Below are positions 13,067 through 24,545 of a stretch of DNA of 64,000 bases, piece after piece (positions within the stretch are counted from its first letter, which is position 1; each line of letters begins with the position of its first letter). The DNA comes from Monocercomonoides exilis (taxonomy: Eukaryota > Preaxostyla > Oxymonadida > Polymastigidae), in the NCBI GenBank assembly GCA_001643675.2, contig LSRY02000006.1, positions 1,056,501 through 1,120,500 on the forward strand, written 5' to 3'. The notes under the pieces are model-generated. The model was not told the DNA's origin, made no database searches, and saw nothing but the letters and a program-made list of their open reading frames with translations. The position numbers and the translations under genes are program-made.

Positions 13067-16000
13067 ATGGTTTCACACACTTATTTGAATTGCTTAAAAG
13101 GAAACTCTTTCATTTTTGTTTCTCTTTTCTTTTTGTTTAATTGTTTTTAAAGGAAAAAATTGATTCTCTGCTTGAATCATTGAAAATTTGGCCTCAAGTT
13201 CCTAGACTGTGGAAAGATAGTTTGATGGCATATATATTTTCTTTATTAACTAACTTCAAACAATATAAATTATTTTTATAAATTTTAAATAGCAAAAGAT
13301 ACATGGAAAAACGATGATGATCTTGGAATGATAAAAGTTCTTGTTCCTCACGAGCATCTTCATGGTATTGATTGCATTCATTTTTCTCCATTAATCTTTT
13401 AATTTTAATTTATTTTTTTAACTTGCATCATTCAATTACAATTTATTTAACCAATCTTATTCGTAAAACATTTAGATATCCCATCTCGAGAAGAAATTGA
13501 GTTATATGAGTATCACTACGATAAATTACTTCTTGCCAAACTTTCAGAAAAGCAAGATTCATGTCAAGCAGAGCCTCCATTTACGCTGCCTTGCCGTTCC
13601 TCTTCTGAAACAATTGGTGATGAGCCAGCACTTCCAGAAATGACACTTTCACAGATTGAAACTTTATTGAGGTTAAGCCCAGATGAACGAGAACAACAGC
13701 TTCGTTCGCTAAAAGCAGAAAAGATGAACATGTTCGAGAATGACGAACTTGATACTGAAGCCGAATACGAAAATGATGCTTCATTGGTTGATGAGATTGA
13801 GAGATGGAAACGTGGAAAGGAAATTCTGCATTTTTCGGAAGGAATCAGCGAAATGGCGCGTACCAAAATAGAAGCCAAAGAGGAATATTTTAAAGGCAGA
13901 CTGCAAGAAAGCAGAGACGGGGCATTGGATCAAGAATCGGATAATAATCTGTCATCCACAATTGATTTGATGGCAAAGGAAGCAGATGCACCTGATTTCC
14001 AGACGAGCAAAGTTAAAATCGAAGACGACACGGTTGTGATGGAAGACGGAGACGATGCGAACATCCCGCGGCCACTTCAGGAACAATACTCGAATGTCTC
14101 TGACAAATCAATGCGCTCATCTTCTTCAACCACACCTCATGAAGCATCTTCTTCTCCTTCTTCTGCCTCTTCTTCACCAGATGCTCAGCTTTCTTCAGAG
14201 CCAACAGATCCCTCTGGGATTTCTCATCCGCAACCATCTGATTCATCTTCATCTTCTCATCAACTGCCTTCTGCTGATACATCACTCACAAAAAACGCAT
14301 CACATTCTGATTCGATTTCATCATCATCTTCTTCTTCTTCAGCTTCTTCTTCGTCGTCATCATCTTCTCTTGATACTGCAGCGTCCAAAGAAGGAAGTAA
14401 CAAGAACAACGAAAAAGAAGAGAAGAGAGAAAAAGAAAAAGAAGAAGAAGAAGAAGAAGAAGAAGAAGAAGAAGAAGAAGAAGAAATGAATGAATGTGCC
14501 GAGAAAGAGAAGAAAGGCGATGACTGCAAAGATGAAAAAGCGAACGAGTCGTCTCATTCGAATGAGCAAATGCAAAAGAATTGTGTTAACAAAGCGAAGG
14601 AATCAACTGAAGATTCTTCAATTGAAAAGGGAGAAAAGGAAAATCAAACTGAAGCAGTGAAAGAAGAGAGAAGCAATGATCAAAAACACAGTGAATCAAA
14701 AGAAGACAAAAAATGTGCTGATAAAATGCTTGAAGAAGGCAATGATGATCGAATTGAGGAAAATTCAAAGGGAGAAAAGGCAATTCAACACGAAAAAGAT
14801 GAACGGGAATTGAAGAAGAATCATTTTCAGATGTATGATGATGACAGCGAAGAAGATGAAGATGGTAATGAAGAAGAAGAAGGTACAACTCCACAAAAGA
14901 AGAGAAGAGACGAAAGGCGATCAACAGCATCATCAGCAGCATCAATAACCGCAACAGCAACAAAAGGAGAAGGAGAAGGAGAAGGAGAAGGAGAAGGAGA
15001 AGGAGAAGGAGAAGGAGAAAGAATAGAGAAATTATCCAGTGATGTTAATAATACCAATAATACCAATAATAATAATAATCCTCTTCTTCCCCCCGAGTCC
15101 GATTCCGACTCCTCCTCCTTGTTTCCTTCATCTCTTTCCTCCGAGCAGCTCGCTGAATTCCTCTCAGACCCCTTTTCTCTTCAGAGTTTTCTTGCCTCTC
15201 GCTCAATTTCCGCGCCAATTATTTTTCCTCTTCCGCACAACGACGCACAGTTTGATGTTGATTCAGAGTTTGTCTATAAAAAATTTGAGCTGCCGAAGCA
15301 TCCGGCGGTGTGGCTGAGGGGAAGGAAAGGGAGGTGCCTTGTGGATGGGGAGATATGGGACGAGGAGAAGGAGAAGGAGAAGGAGAAGGAGAAGGAGAAG
15401 GAGAAAATGAGGGAGAAGGAGAAAGAGAGAGAGAGAGAGAAGGAGAAGGAGAAAGGAAAGGAACAGGAAAGGAAAGGAAATGATTCAAAAAATAATGAAG
15501 CGAAAGAGGGTAAGAAAGAGGGAAACTTGCAAAAGAATAGCAATTCCAATCAAAACAGCAAAGAAGCCAAAAAAGCAGAAAAAGAAGAAAATTCTTCAAA
15601 AGAAGGCAAAAAAATGAGTGAGCAGAAAAAAGATCAGAAAAAGAAAGACAAACAACAAGAAAATGAGAATGCGAAGAAAGGCAAAGGAAAAGAGAAAGAG
15701 AAAGAGAAAGAGAAAGGTAAAACGAAAGGAAAAGAAGAGGGGAAAAAGGAAGGAAACAAGCAAAATGATAAGAAAACGAAGAAGGAAGAGAAGAAATTGC
15801 AGAAAGAGAAAGAGAAACAAAATGCAAAAAAAGAGAAAGAGAAAGGTAAAAATAAGGGAAATGCTAATGATAAGAAGAAAGACGAGAAAAAACAAGAAAA
15901 ATCGGAAAAAACAAAAGAAGACTCAAAAAAAGGAGGAGAAAAAGCAAAAGAGAAAGAGAAAGAGAAAGAAAAAGAAAAATTAAATCAAAAAGAAGACAAA

Positions 16001-18214
16001 AATGAAGATGCAACCGAAGAAACTGATGAAGACGATGAAGACATAATTGTTCCTGAGAACTTGAAAGGGAAAAAGAACAAAGCGAAAAGAAAGAAATGGA
16101 TCAAAGAAGAGAAAATCAGAAGAAAAGAGGCAAAGGCAAAGGCAAATGCTAATTCGAATGTTAATGCAAATATTTCAATAGAACCAGCTGCCAATGAAAA
16201 AACAGATAATTCTTCTTCTTCTTCTTCTCTCTCTACTTCTTCATCTGCTGCAAAACATACAACAAACAATGCTCACTTAACCACTTCGGTTTTTGACTCG
16301 GCTTCTGCTTCTGCTTCTTCCTCCTCTTCCTCATCATCTTCTTCTTCTTCAATTCAACCAACTTCTTCTTCTTCCTCTTCCTCCTCTTCCTCTTCTTCTT
16401 CCACCCAGACCTGCCCCTTCTGCTCCTCAGACTCTCTGATGGTGATGAACCTGAAGATCATCTCCTGCCCGTTCTCCACAGGCTCCATCGACCCTTTCTC
16501 CTCCGACTCCTCCTCGTCTTCCCCTTTCAACGACGAGCCAGTACCCGATGAAGAATCGCAGATATGCACACCAGGAATGGTGATAGGGGGAAGATACGAA
16601 GTGGTGCGGTATCTGAACACAGCTGCGTTTTCTGTGGCGTTTGAGTGTTTTGACAGAGAAAGGCAGGAGCGGCTGTGCATGAAAGTGACGAAGGAGATGA
16701 AGTACTTTGACCAGTCGGTGGATGAGATCAAGCTGCTTTCGTACATCAACGGCCACGATAGAGAAGACAAGTGCCACATGGTGCAGATGCGGGACTACTT
16801 CTACTACAAAGAGCATCTTTTCATTGTGTGTGAGCTGCTGGGAAACAATCTGTATGACTATCAGCAGAAAGTGGAGCATAACATCGAGAAGGGTTTGAAG
16901 GAGATGATGATTGCAGAGGACGAGGAGCGGAAGGAGAGGATTCAGCAGAAGCTGGAGCTGATACAGAAGACGGAGGAGGCGAAAGGGAAGATGAAGCGTG
17001 CAAGAGCTGCGATTGGTGCAGAAGGAGAAGGAGAAGGGGGAAGAGAAGGAGAAGGAGAGAGAGAAGGAGCGGTTGATAACTTGTATGGAGCTATTAATGG
17101 AGAAGAAGATGCTGACGAAGACGAGGAAGACTTTCTGGAGGAAGACGAGCTGGTTGACGAGCTGCTTGAGGAAGGGTTTGAGGACGAGGCAGCGTATGTG
17201 GAGCGGCGGGAAGCTGAATACATTGTGCGTCTGAGAGAGCTGAAAGCGCGGTTCAACTACTTCAACATACCCCGGCTGCAGCTGATTGCGCGGCAGATTC
17301 TGGAAGGGCTTGCATTTCTGCATTCCATTGGGCTTATGCACTGTGATCTGAAGCCTGAAAACATCCTGATTGCGTCGATCGACCCGTGTGTGGTGAAGAT
17401 CATCGACTTCGGCTCTTCCTGTTTTGTGTGTGATGCGCTCACGTTTTACACCCAGTCGCGTTCATATCGTGCTCCAGAGGTGATTCTGGGCAGACCGTAT
17501 GGAAGAAAGATTGACATATGGAGTGTTGGGTGTATCATTGCAGAGATGCTGACAGGGAGAGTGCTGTTTCTGAATGAGTCGCTGCAGACGCTGCTGGGAA
17601 GGGTCATTGCGATCACAGGAGACATACCACAGTCGTTCTTGAGGGAGTGCAAGTACAGGAAACGCTACTTCACACATTCAGGAAATCTGTATGAGATGAT
17701 TACAGAGGAAGATTTAGAGGAAGCAGGGGAAGACGAGGAAGAGGACGAGGAAGAGGAGGAGGAGTTTGAAGAGGATGGAGAGGAAGAGGAAGAGGAAGAG
17801 GAGGAGGATGGTGATGAAGATGAGGAAGAGAATGATGAAGAAGAAGCAGACAAGGAAGACGAGCTTGCAGATGCCGTGAACAAAGACTACGACGACGAAA
17901 GAGACGAATTCGGGATCAAAATCGACTCGAAACCAGGGCATTCACATCATAATCAACATAGTCATAATCACCAGCATCGCAAGCGCCACAAGCGCCGGGT
18001 GAGAAGGGTATTGAAAAGCCGAAGACAGAAAGTGGGGCTGCACTATGTCCTGCCGAAGGAAACGAACCTGATGCACCGGCTGGGCACCGACGACATGCTG
18101 TTTGTGGACTTCGTGGCGCGGCTGCTGACTGTCGACCCGTCGCTCCGGCCGAGCGCGGAGGAGGCGCTGAGGCACCCGTGGTTCCAGGTGAAGTATCCAC
18201 AGAACGAGAAATGA
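13067..18214 (+). CDS. DYRK-family protein kinase (plant DYRKP-like) with massive low-complexity insertions, 4 exons
   Basis: Exons are 13067-13117 (weak), 13153-13219, 13293-13364 and 13476-18214, 1642 residues in phase. Introns 2 and 3 start GTTTGA and GTATTG. The first intron would be only 35 bp, so the start is uncertain. The first 1,090 residues are mostly Ser, Glu and Lys runs. The kinase domain (about 1098-1636) has a poor Gly loop (LNTAAFSVAFE), the ATP lysine in LCMKVTK, FDQSVDEIKLL, HCDLKPENIL, IIDFGSSC and an activation loop YTQSRSYRAPEVILG. Further on come KIDIWSVGCIIAE and the end VDPSLRPSAEEALRHPWF. The FDQS.DEIKLL and YTQSRSYRAPE forms match plant-type DYRKP kinases. Acidic insertions of about 100-130 residues sit inside the domain, before the catalytic loop and in the C-lobe. 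Expected role: Ser/Thr kinase that autophosphorylates on tyrosine. Confidence 0.88.
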
Positions 18215-19206
18215 ATTGGGGAAATGTTTGAGGGGAGAAAAAAATAAAAAATAATAAATAAAATAAAAAACATTTTTTCAGTTTTCTTTGAAACAACTCA
18301 TGTCATATTTGATTATACATATTGATTTTGTATGATTCTTTTGTTGATACTATTTCTGACTTTCTTCATAAATCTATTTTGAGTACTTGAATTCACTTCA
18401 ATTGATAAACTGTAGTTTTTATTTCTCTCTTAATTTAAACTTTTTAATATTTATTGCATCACCAAAAAATGAAATTTTTTTATAATTAATTTATGGTTAA
18501 TCAAATCAGAAATTGGTGAAAAAGTTAACTCTGGTCAACATTTTTTTCTTGAAAAGTAAATACAATCATCACTTGTTCGTTATTTAACATTTATTGATTT
18601 TTAAAACTTGATTGCTCCAACAGGCGCATTACTATTAAAATGCTAAATAAAAAGCAGATTTCTTATTGCAAATAGCATTATTTCCACATTTTCGTTCTGC
18701 GCACTTGTTCTTTTGATATTTATATAAAAAAAATTGTAACTTATTCGTCGAAGTGATAAACATGCTTTAATCAGTAAATGCAAAAATTACTTTACAGAAA
18801 TTTTTAAATTCAAGTTCAAGCTTGAGTTTTTGAAAATGACAGAAAAATGACAAATTTATCAACAGATTCGATTAATAATGTAGATTCCATAAATTTATAT
18901 CATTTGTAATTATGTCGTACGCGTCGTATAATCATTCGATTGTAAATCTGATATAAAGCATAAATTCGATATTTTATTTGTTAAAATTCTAAATAAAATT
19001 CAAAACAGCAAATACAACACAAGAATAAAAGTATTTCGATTTTTGACATCAAAATATGTTTTTTATTACTGATAATTATTCAACAAAAATCATTAGAAAT
19101 TTTGCAAAAATTCCGTAAAGCTCACATTGGTTCAAAGCTTGAATAACTATATAAATAATTATAAATTATGTTTATAACCATTATTATATAATTAAATCAA
19201 AAGTTT
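18215..19206. other. Intergenic
   Basis: 992 bp, strongly AT-rich, between the kinase and the surface-protein gene, both on plus. I see no frame, structured RNA or clear repeat. The final 100 bp upstream of 19207 should hold the promoter of the surface protein. Confidence 0.6.
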
Positions 19207-22200
19207 ATGTTGCTGTCTTGTGCGTTAAAGTATATTTTTTTAATAAACACCCTTGTATTTTGTCAACTTAAAACGAGCTATAAATTAGCCGATGGGTGCA
19301 CTGTAAATATTAGAGACAAGCAATTGTTTTTACAGCGGAATTCTTCCTTATCCTTTCATTCATGTATTCTGGTTGCACAAAATTACAACGCGTTATTTTA
19401 CGTGACACAGAAAAGTATAGCTGAATTAAGTTGCGTTACTCTTCGTTATGAAGAAAATACTTCTCCATTCTTTCAGACTGATGAAGGAAAACTCAAAATA
19501 TCGAACTTAACTTTAGAAAATTTGAATCTTCAGAAAACATATTCATGCTTAATTTACACTAACAATATAATGGACACTGTTGCAATCGCGGACTCAAAAT
19601 TTACGTCAATGGAACTTCAGATGAAATCATCATTTTTATATGATTCTGAAATTTCTAGATCATTAATAGATAAGGTGATTTTTATTAACATCACATCAAA
19701 AAGTGAGTTGAAAAAATTACCTGAAAAACGCTCGGAACGATGTGAAATGCGCTTTTTAACTGTTACTAATTGTATGTTTGATAGATGCCCAAATTCTCAT
19801 GAAGGAGCTCTTTTCTCGATGCATGGAGAAAATATTCAGGCATCTTTTCAAAATGGATCGATTAGCAATGCGTGTAATTCGGTTTATGTTAATTCTCGCC
19901 AAACCATCACAGGAACAGTGAACTATACCGACTACATCTTCAGTTCGTTGTATACTTCTTACTCCAGTGGTGGAGCTATACATGCAAATCCACTATGCAA
20001 CTTGACTCTTAATTTGTGCGAATTTTCAGATTGTTTGGCGACCAACGGAGATGGTGGATCGATATACACTTATAATGCAACTTTAATACAAATAAACAAC
20101 ACAAATTTTAAAAACAGTTCTGCTTACTATTCTGGGGGAACTATACGAGAGTCTTATTCAAAACGATTTATTTTGCAAAATGTGAAAATACAATCATCTT
20201 TATCTAAGAGTCGGGAAGGAAATTTGTATGGAGGAGGAGGAGTATACATTAGTGAAGGGGTTGCTGTTGTTTTAAATAATGTCACTTGCAAGGACTGTAA
20301 AAGCAACCACAGTGGAGGAGGAATGTTATTAACTCATTTTTCTTCATCCATGTCGATTGTCGAAAATACGTTTGACAATTGCTCCTGTTATAGTGGTTAT
20401 TCAGATTTTGGAGGGGGCATTTGCTTCACTCCGAAGCAATCGTCTTATTCTATAACATATTATAAGCCGAATATCACCTTTTGTGAGTTCTTGAACAATT
20501 ATGCAGGATCAACTTACGGAGATGATTTGGCGGTGGATCTAACCAATTATTATCCTTCAAATTCGTACTATGAGAATATGTCCTTATGGCTGGATCGGTC
20601 GTGTGTTTCTATGTGCCGTTCTAATTCTCTGTCCGACAATAGAGTTATCGTTAATTACACTGACTGTAGTTTTTGGATTCATTCAATTGTTTATGTTAAT
20701 CCATCGAACCCCCACTCATCCTTGGTAAATTGCGGATCAAAAGATACTCCTTGTTATTCTCTGTACAGTGCAATTGAGAGTATTACACAAAAACAAAACG
20801 TGACTCCATCCATAAATGACTATGTGTACGTTCCAGTTCATTCCAATGATAATTATTTTGAAAATTCGATCACAATATCTGAAAAAAATGTGATTGTTTT
20901 CCCTGATGACAAGACAACAGAAGTTTTCACTGCTATGGAAACTTCCGGTGGGGATCCGTTTTCTTCTTCTTTTGCTTCTTCTTTGTCATCTTTATCTGGT
21001 AGCCATAAAGGGTCTGTGGCAAACGGTAACGTCACTATCGTTCCAAACTCTTTTTCAACGATTTCGTTGATTAATGTTGTAAATGGGTCAAGAATGGTTG
21101 CTACTTATGTTGATTTTAACTCACACTGGAATTGTTCATATGTTCTTAGCCAAATTATTTTTACAGTGAAATCTTCTTATCTTTTTCTCGATCACGTCAC
21201 TTTTAAAATACTTGGTGCGAATTCCAGTTATTATTCACGCGGGATGGAGTCTTTTATTTCGATGACGGATAGCGAAGCCACAATCTTGCAATGTACATTT
21301 TATGGAGAGCTCAATTATAACAAGCATAATAGCCTGAAAAACGGAAATGAAGCAGCTTTTAATGATGCATATCTTCCCACATTAAATGAAGAAAAAGCTT
21401 TGGATATGGACGGTGATTCATATTCAGTCTGTGGAGCGACTAAAGGAATCATTAGTTTGAACAAATCTATTTTGGAGATCAACAGCAGTTATTTTGCTTA
21501 TTCTTATGACCATGCAATCGTTGTCAGCAATTCTTCGGTTGATATTAACGAAGTTATCATCAACCAATTGGAAGATCAGTCAACCGTTTTCAGGCCATTT
21601 TGCAGGTCTATTTATTGTGATGGTGATGGCTCCATTTTCTTAGAAGGCCTTACTGTGTACAAAAGCTCTTATTCATCACAAACTGCAAGTGGAAAGTCGA
21701 TGAATTTGGATGATCTGAGCTCTAATTCCAACGCCAGCCCACTCTGGATAAATTCTAATGGCTGCTCGTTGTTTGGCTCAGATTTGAATAATCACGATGT
21801 GTTTTACTCACCCGAGATAACAACAGCTACACTGACAATTGAAGAAAATGAAAGCGCTGAGTTAGAAGTGTCGGGGCAATATCTTATTCCTTGTTCTCTA
21901 TATTTCTCTCTTGGCATACCCAAAAATAATTCTTGGGGCTCAACTTCAAGCGCTTCTTCTTCTTCTTCTTCTTCGGGTTCGCAGTCTCAATCCTCAGAAA
22001 ATGGTGATTCATCATACTACTGGACTTCTCATTTGACTTTTTCCAATCACAACAGTGCGAAAAAGGCTTCGCATTATTTTTATGGAAATGAGAGTGTTTC
22101 TAACAGTTATTTCGATTCGTCTTCGGTCTCATCTTCTAATCAGCCTCAATCGTTACGAAATGCTTTTGCTTTGCCAAACAATCTATTTCCAAGGAAAATT

Positions 22201-23577
22201 GAAAATGTTGTGCTTCGGCTTTATTATCCTTCGTCGACTTACTCTGGAGAAGATTATCTATCTCTTGTCTTAACCATTTCGGATTTCCGTACAGACCCTC
22301 CGCCTGATGATCCACCAATTGAGCCAGATGATCCGGATGAACCCAAAAATAACAACACCACGCCTACTAACAACGACAGAACGACAAAGGGAACAAAGCT
22401 GAGCATTGGAACGATCATCTGCATTGCATTTGGCTGCACAGTTCTTTTGTGTATAGTGATAGTCATTCTGGTTGTTTTTATAGCAAAGAGAAAGAAGAGC
22501 AGCGGGTCAGGCGACGGAGGCGAAGGAGACAGAAGAAGGAGAATGTCCAGTCGAGAAGACGAAGGAGACGTACAGCTTAACTCGGTGGAAATGATGGATG
22601 TTTCCCAGACAACAGTTGCAGCTCTTCCACCTCCACCTGCGCCTGCATATACAGTGCAGTCTGCTTCTGTTGCTTATCCAGCAACTTCAGTTCCTCCTTC
22701 TGCGATGCCTTTTTCGAGTGTTCCTGTGATTCCTATGACTGTCACGCAACAATTACCACCCCCTCCTCCGTTGGCGTTGGGAGTTGTGAATGTTAACCCG
22801 CTTTCTCAGTCGCAATATGCAGTCTCGAAAGATATGTCTCTCCCAGTGCAGCAGATAAATAACATTTCTCCCTCTCCGCTTCCATCACCAATTATGATTG
22901 GATCTACAATGAACGTGTCTCAATTCGCAAAGACGGCTCTTCCGCCTCCGCCTCCTACTCAAGTGAGCTTGTCACAAACAGGTCAGCTGACTGCCTTCCA
23001 GCAGAGAATGCTATCAACACAGCTGGTTCAAAATCAAATGAAAAACAGCCAGATGCCTCCGCCATCGCAGCAAAGCTCTTTTTTGCAGATGAGCAACTCT
23101 CAAGTTCTGCCTGCTCCCGTCGGACAAAACCAGGAGCCTCAGGTGAATAATGCTCATTCACAGCAAGCTTCTCAGTTTCTTCAGCAATCTCAGTCTCAGC
23201 TTCCACAGGGAAATTCGATGTATCGTTCTCAGGCAGCACCTCCTCCAAGTTCTGTGAGCAGTATGCCTCTGCCGCTGCCTCCTGTGATGCCATCTCCACC
23301 GGCATTTACTGAAACAATGAACCAGCCAGCCAGAGATTTGAACTTGGCAGCAGCACAGACGCAGTTTCCGTCGATGCTTGCCTCACAGAAAAGCATTGCG
23401 GGGCTTCCTCCGCCTTTACCAATCAGCACGTCTAGTGCTCCTCAAAACTCAACAGTTTTGCCAAACACTGAAGATTTGCCTCAAACTGAGGTTATGAACA
23501 GCAATTCGTTGTCTCCAACTCCTGTATATAATCCTGGATTTGAAGATTTTTCGAAATTGTCGCATCTTGTCGAGTAA
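19207..23577 (+). CDS. Giant beta-helix (Pmp-like) type I surface protein with proline-rich cytoplasmic tail
   Basis: 1456 residues, single exon. A signal peptide covers about residues 1-20 (MLLSCALKYIFLINTLVFCQ). The ectodomain, to about 1065, is rich in Asn, Ser, Thr, Tyr and Cys. It carries parallel beta-helix turns of the form GG(A/S/G)I.......L.L..C.F..C.(S/A)...GG, for example SSGGAIHANPLCNLTLNLC, GDGGSIYTYNATLIQINNT and NHSGGGMLLTHFSSSMSIV, plus many N-x-S/T sites. This is the polymorphic-outer-membrane-protein-like architecture common in oxymonads. One transmembrane helix lies near residues 1069-1094, followed by RKK. The roughly 360-residue cytoplasmic tail has several poly-proline blocks (PPPPPAP, PPPPPLAL, PPPPPPTQ) and Gln-rich stretches, suited to SH3, EVH1 or profilin-type partners. 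A role in adhesion or cell-surface sensing linked to actin is inference. Confidence 0.82.
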   Translation: MLLSCALKYIFLINTLVFCQLKTSYKLADGCTVNIRDKQLFLQRNSSLSFHSCILVAQNYNALFYVTQKSIAELSCVTLRYEENTSPFFQTDEGKLKISNLTLENLNLQKTYSCLIYTNNIMDTVAIADSKFTSMELQMKSSFLYDSEISRSLIDKVIFINITSKSELKKLPEKRSERCEMRFLTVTNCMFDRCPNSHEGALFSMHGENIQASFQNGSISNACNSVYVNSRQTITGTVNYTDYIFSSLYTSYSSGGAIHANPLCNLTLNLCEFSDCLATNGDGGSIYTYNATLIQINNTNFKNSSAYYSGGTIRESYSKRFILQNVKIQSSLSKSREGNLYGGGGVYISEGVAVVLNNVTCKDCKSNHSGGGMLLTHFSSSMSIVENTFDNCSCYSGYSDFGGGICFTPKQSSYSITYYKPNITFCEFLNNYAGSTYGDDLAVDLTNYYPSNSYYENMSLWLDRSCVSMCRSNSLSDNRVIVNYTDCSFWIHSIVYVNPSNPHSSLVNCGSKDTPCYSLYSAIESITQKQNVTPSINDYVYVPVHSNDNYFENSITISEKNVIVFPDDKTTEVFTAMETSGGDPFSSSFASSLSSLSGSHKGSVANGNVTIVPNSFSTISLINVVNGSRMVATYVDFNSHWNCSYVLSQIIFTVKSSYLFLDHVTFKILGANSSYYSRGMESFISMTDSEATILQCTFYGELNYNKHNSLKNGNEAAFNDAYLPTLNEEKALDMDGDSYSVCGATKGIISLNKSILEINSSYFAYSYDHAIVVSNSSVDINEVIINQLEDQSTVFRPFCRSIYCDGDGSIFLEGLTVYKSSYSSQTASGKSMNLDDLSSNSNASPLWINSNGCSLFGSDLNNHDVFYSPEITTATLTIEENESAELEVSGQYLIPCSLYFSLGIPKNNSWGSTSSASSSSSSSGSQSQSSENGDSSYYWTSHLTFSNHNSAKKASHYFYGNESVSNSYFDSSSVSSSNQPQSLRNAFALPNNLFPRKIENVVLRLYYPSSTYSGEDYLSLVLTISDFRTDPPPDDPPIEPDDPDEPKNNNTTPTNNDRTTKGTKLSIGTIICIAFGCTVLLCIVIVILVVFIAKRKKSSGSGDGGEGDRRRRMSSREDEGDVQLNSVEMMDVSQTTVAALPPPPAPAYTVQSASVAYPATSVPPSAMPFSSVPVIPMTVTQQLPPPPPLALGVVNVNPLSQSQYAVSKDMSLPVQQINNISPSPLPSPIMIGSTMNVSQFAKTALPPPPPTQVSLSQTGQLTAFQQRMLSTQLVQNQMKNSQMPPPSQQSSFLQMSNSQVLPAPVGQNQEPQVNNAHSQQASQFLQQSQSQLPQGNSMYRSQAAPPPSSVSSMPLPLPPVMPSPPAFTETMNQPARDLNLAAAQTQFPSMLASQKSIAGLPPPLPISTSSAPQNSTVLPNTEDLPQTEVMNSNSLSPTPVYNPGFEDFSKLSHLVE

Positions 23578-24189
23578 TTTCAGAGATTTTAAAAAATGAA
23601 AAATAAAAAGAAAGAGAAGAAAAATATTACAAAAATATACGGAATTTTGTTTTTGAGCGAGCATTATCTTTAATTCGTTTGTGGTTTTAATTTTCTGAAA
23701 AGGATTTTTTTTTTCATTGTTTTTGATATTTTTTTATGAATTTTTTTTTTTATGAATTTTACTCAAAATGAGAATTGATTTGTAATTTGCTGAATTTTAT
23801 TTTGACTTCATTTGTAATTAAACGTGTTAATTTGAGTTCAAGTCATTTATCTAGTAGTGTTGTTTTTTTATTCGACTCTTAGAATCAATCCCTTATAACA
23901 TAGAGTTTAGCTGTGCTTGTTTGAGTACTGAATTTGTTTTGCATTGTTTTTACACTCTAATATTCTTCACAAAACTGTCTAGTTAACGCATACCACAAAA
24001 CAACAATAATTAGAGAAACGGTCATATTGATTTATCACCAATAAATGTTTATTCATCATTTAAAAGAATCTCAAGAAGTTCAATGTGATATTGATAATTT
24101 GTTGTGTAATAAAGGATTTCATGTGATAAATTTTAAAACAATAATGATATTTGTAAATGCTTTTAAAATTGATTCAAATATTTATTATC

Positions 24190-24191
<2 letters not shown>
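23578..24191. other. Intergenic, start of first transposon island
   Basis: 614 bp, very AT-rich, downstream of the surface-protein gene. It has homopolymer T tracts and no credible coding frame. Confidence 0.55.

Positions 24192-24234
<43 letters not shown>
24192..24234. repeat. 43-base uninterrupted T tract
   Basis: A pure poly-T run immediately upstream of a short inverted-repeat element. In antisense it would be a poly-A run, as left by a retrotransposed tail, but no retro-sequence is recognisable next to it. Length may be affected by assembly error. Confidence 0.9.
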
Positions 24235-24246
24235 CGGAAAACTATA

Positions 24247-24519
24247 TGGTGGAAAATACGGACTTTCAAGCTATTTTTGCACAAAGCACAAAAAAATTGA
24301 TTCGCTCAAAACTTTATTTCTCTTTCTCAGATTTCAAAACGAATTTGATTTTCATAACTGAAAACAGTTATCATTGAAATCAAAACAAAAAAAATATTGT
24401 GTCATTTAACGAGTGTCAAAAACGAACTTATTTTCACTGTGTTTTTTTGATTTAAAAATAGTCAATGAAAAGTGCATAATTTTTCAATGAAAATGCATGA
24501 AGTGAAATATTTTGTCCCA
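24247..24519. mobile_element. MITE family M1, copy a
   Basis: A 273-bp unit that aligns end to end with 25190-25460. It starts TGGTGGAAAATACGGACTTT after a TA and ends AAATATTTTGTCCCA, the approximate inverse of its start. Shared internal blocks include TTTTTGCACAAAGCACAAAA and AGTCAATGAAAAGTGCAT. It has no coding capacity. The left TA is present but the right flank has decayed to TT. It is likely a non-autonomous DNA transposon. Confidence 0.65.
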
Positions 24520-24545
24520 TTTGAAAGAAGTGGGTGATTATTTTT

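Noticed and set aside
14055-17941. Alternative-frame and antisense frames across the kinase gene
   Set aside because: They are shadows of trinucleotide repeats in the kinase exon, with no conserved motif.
24045-24377. 110-codon plus-strand frame
   Set aside because: It owes its length to the poly-T tract read as poly-Phe and runs into a MITE.
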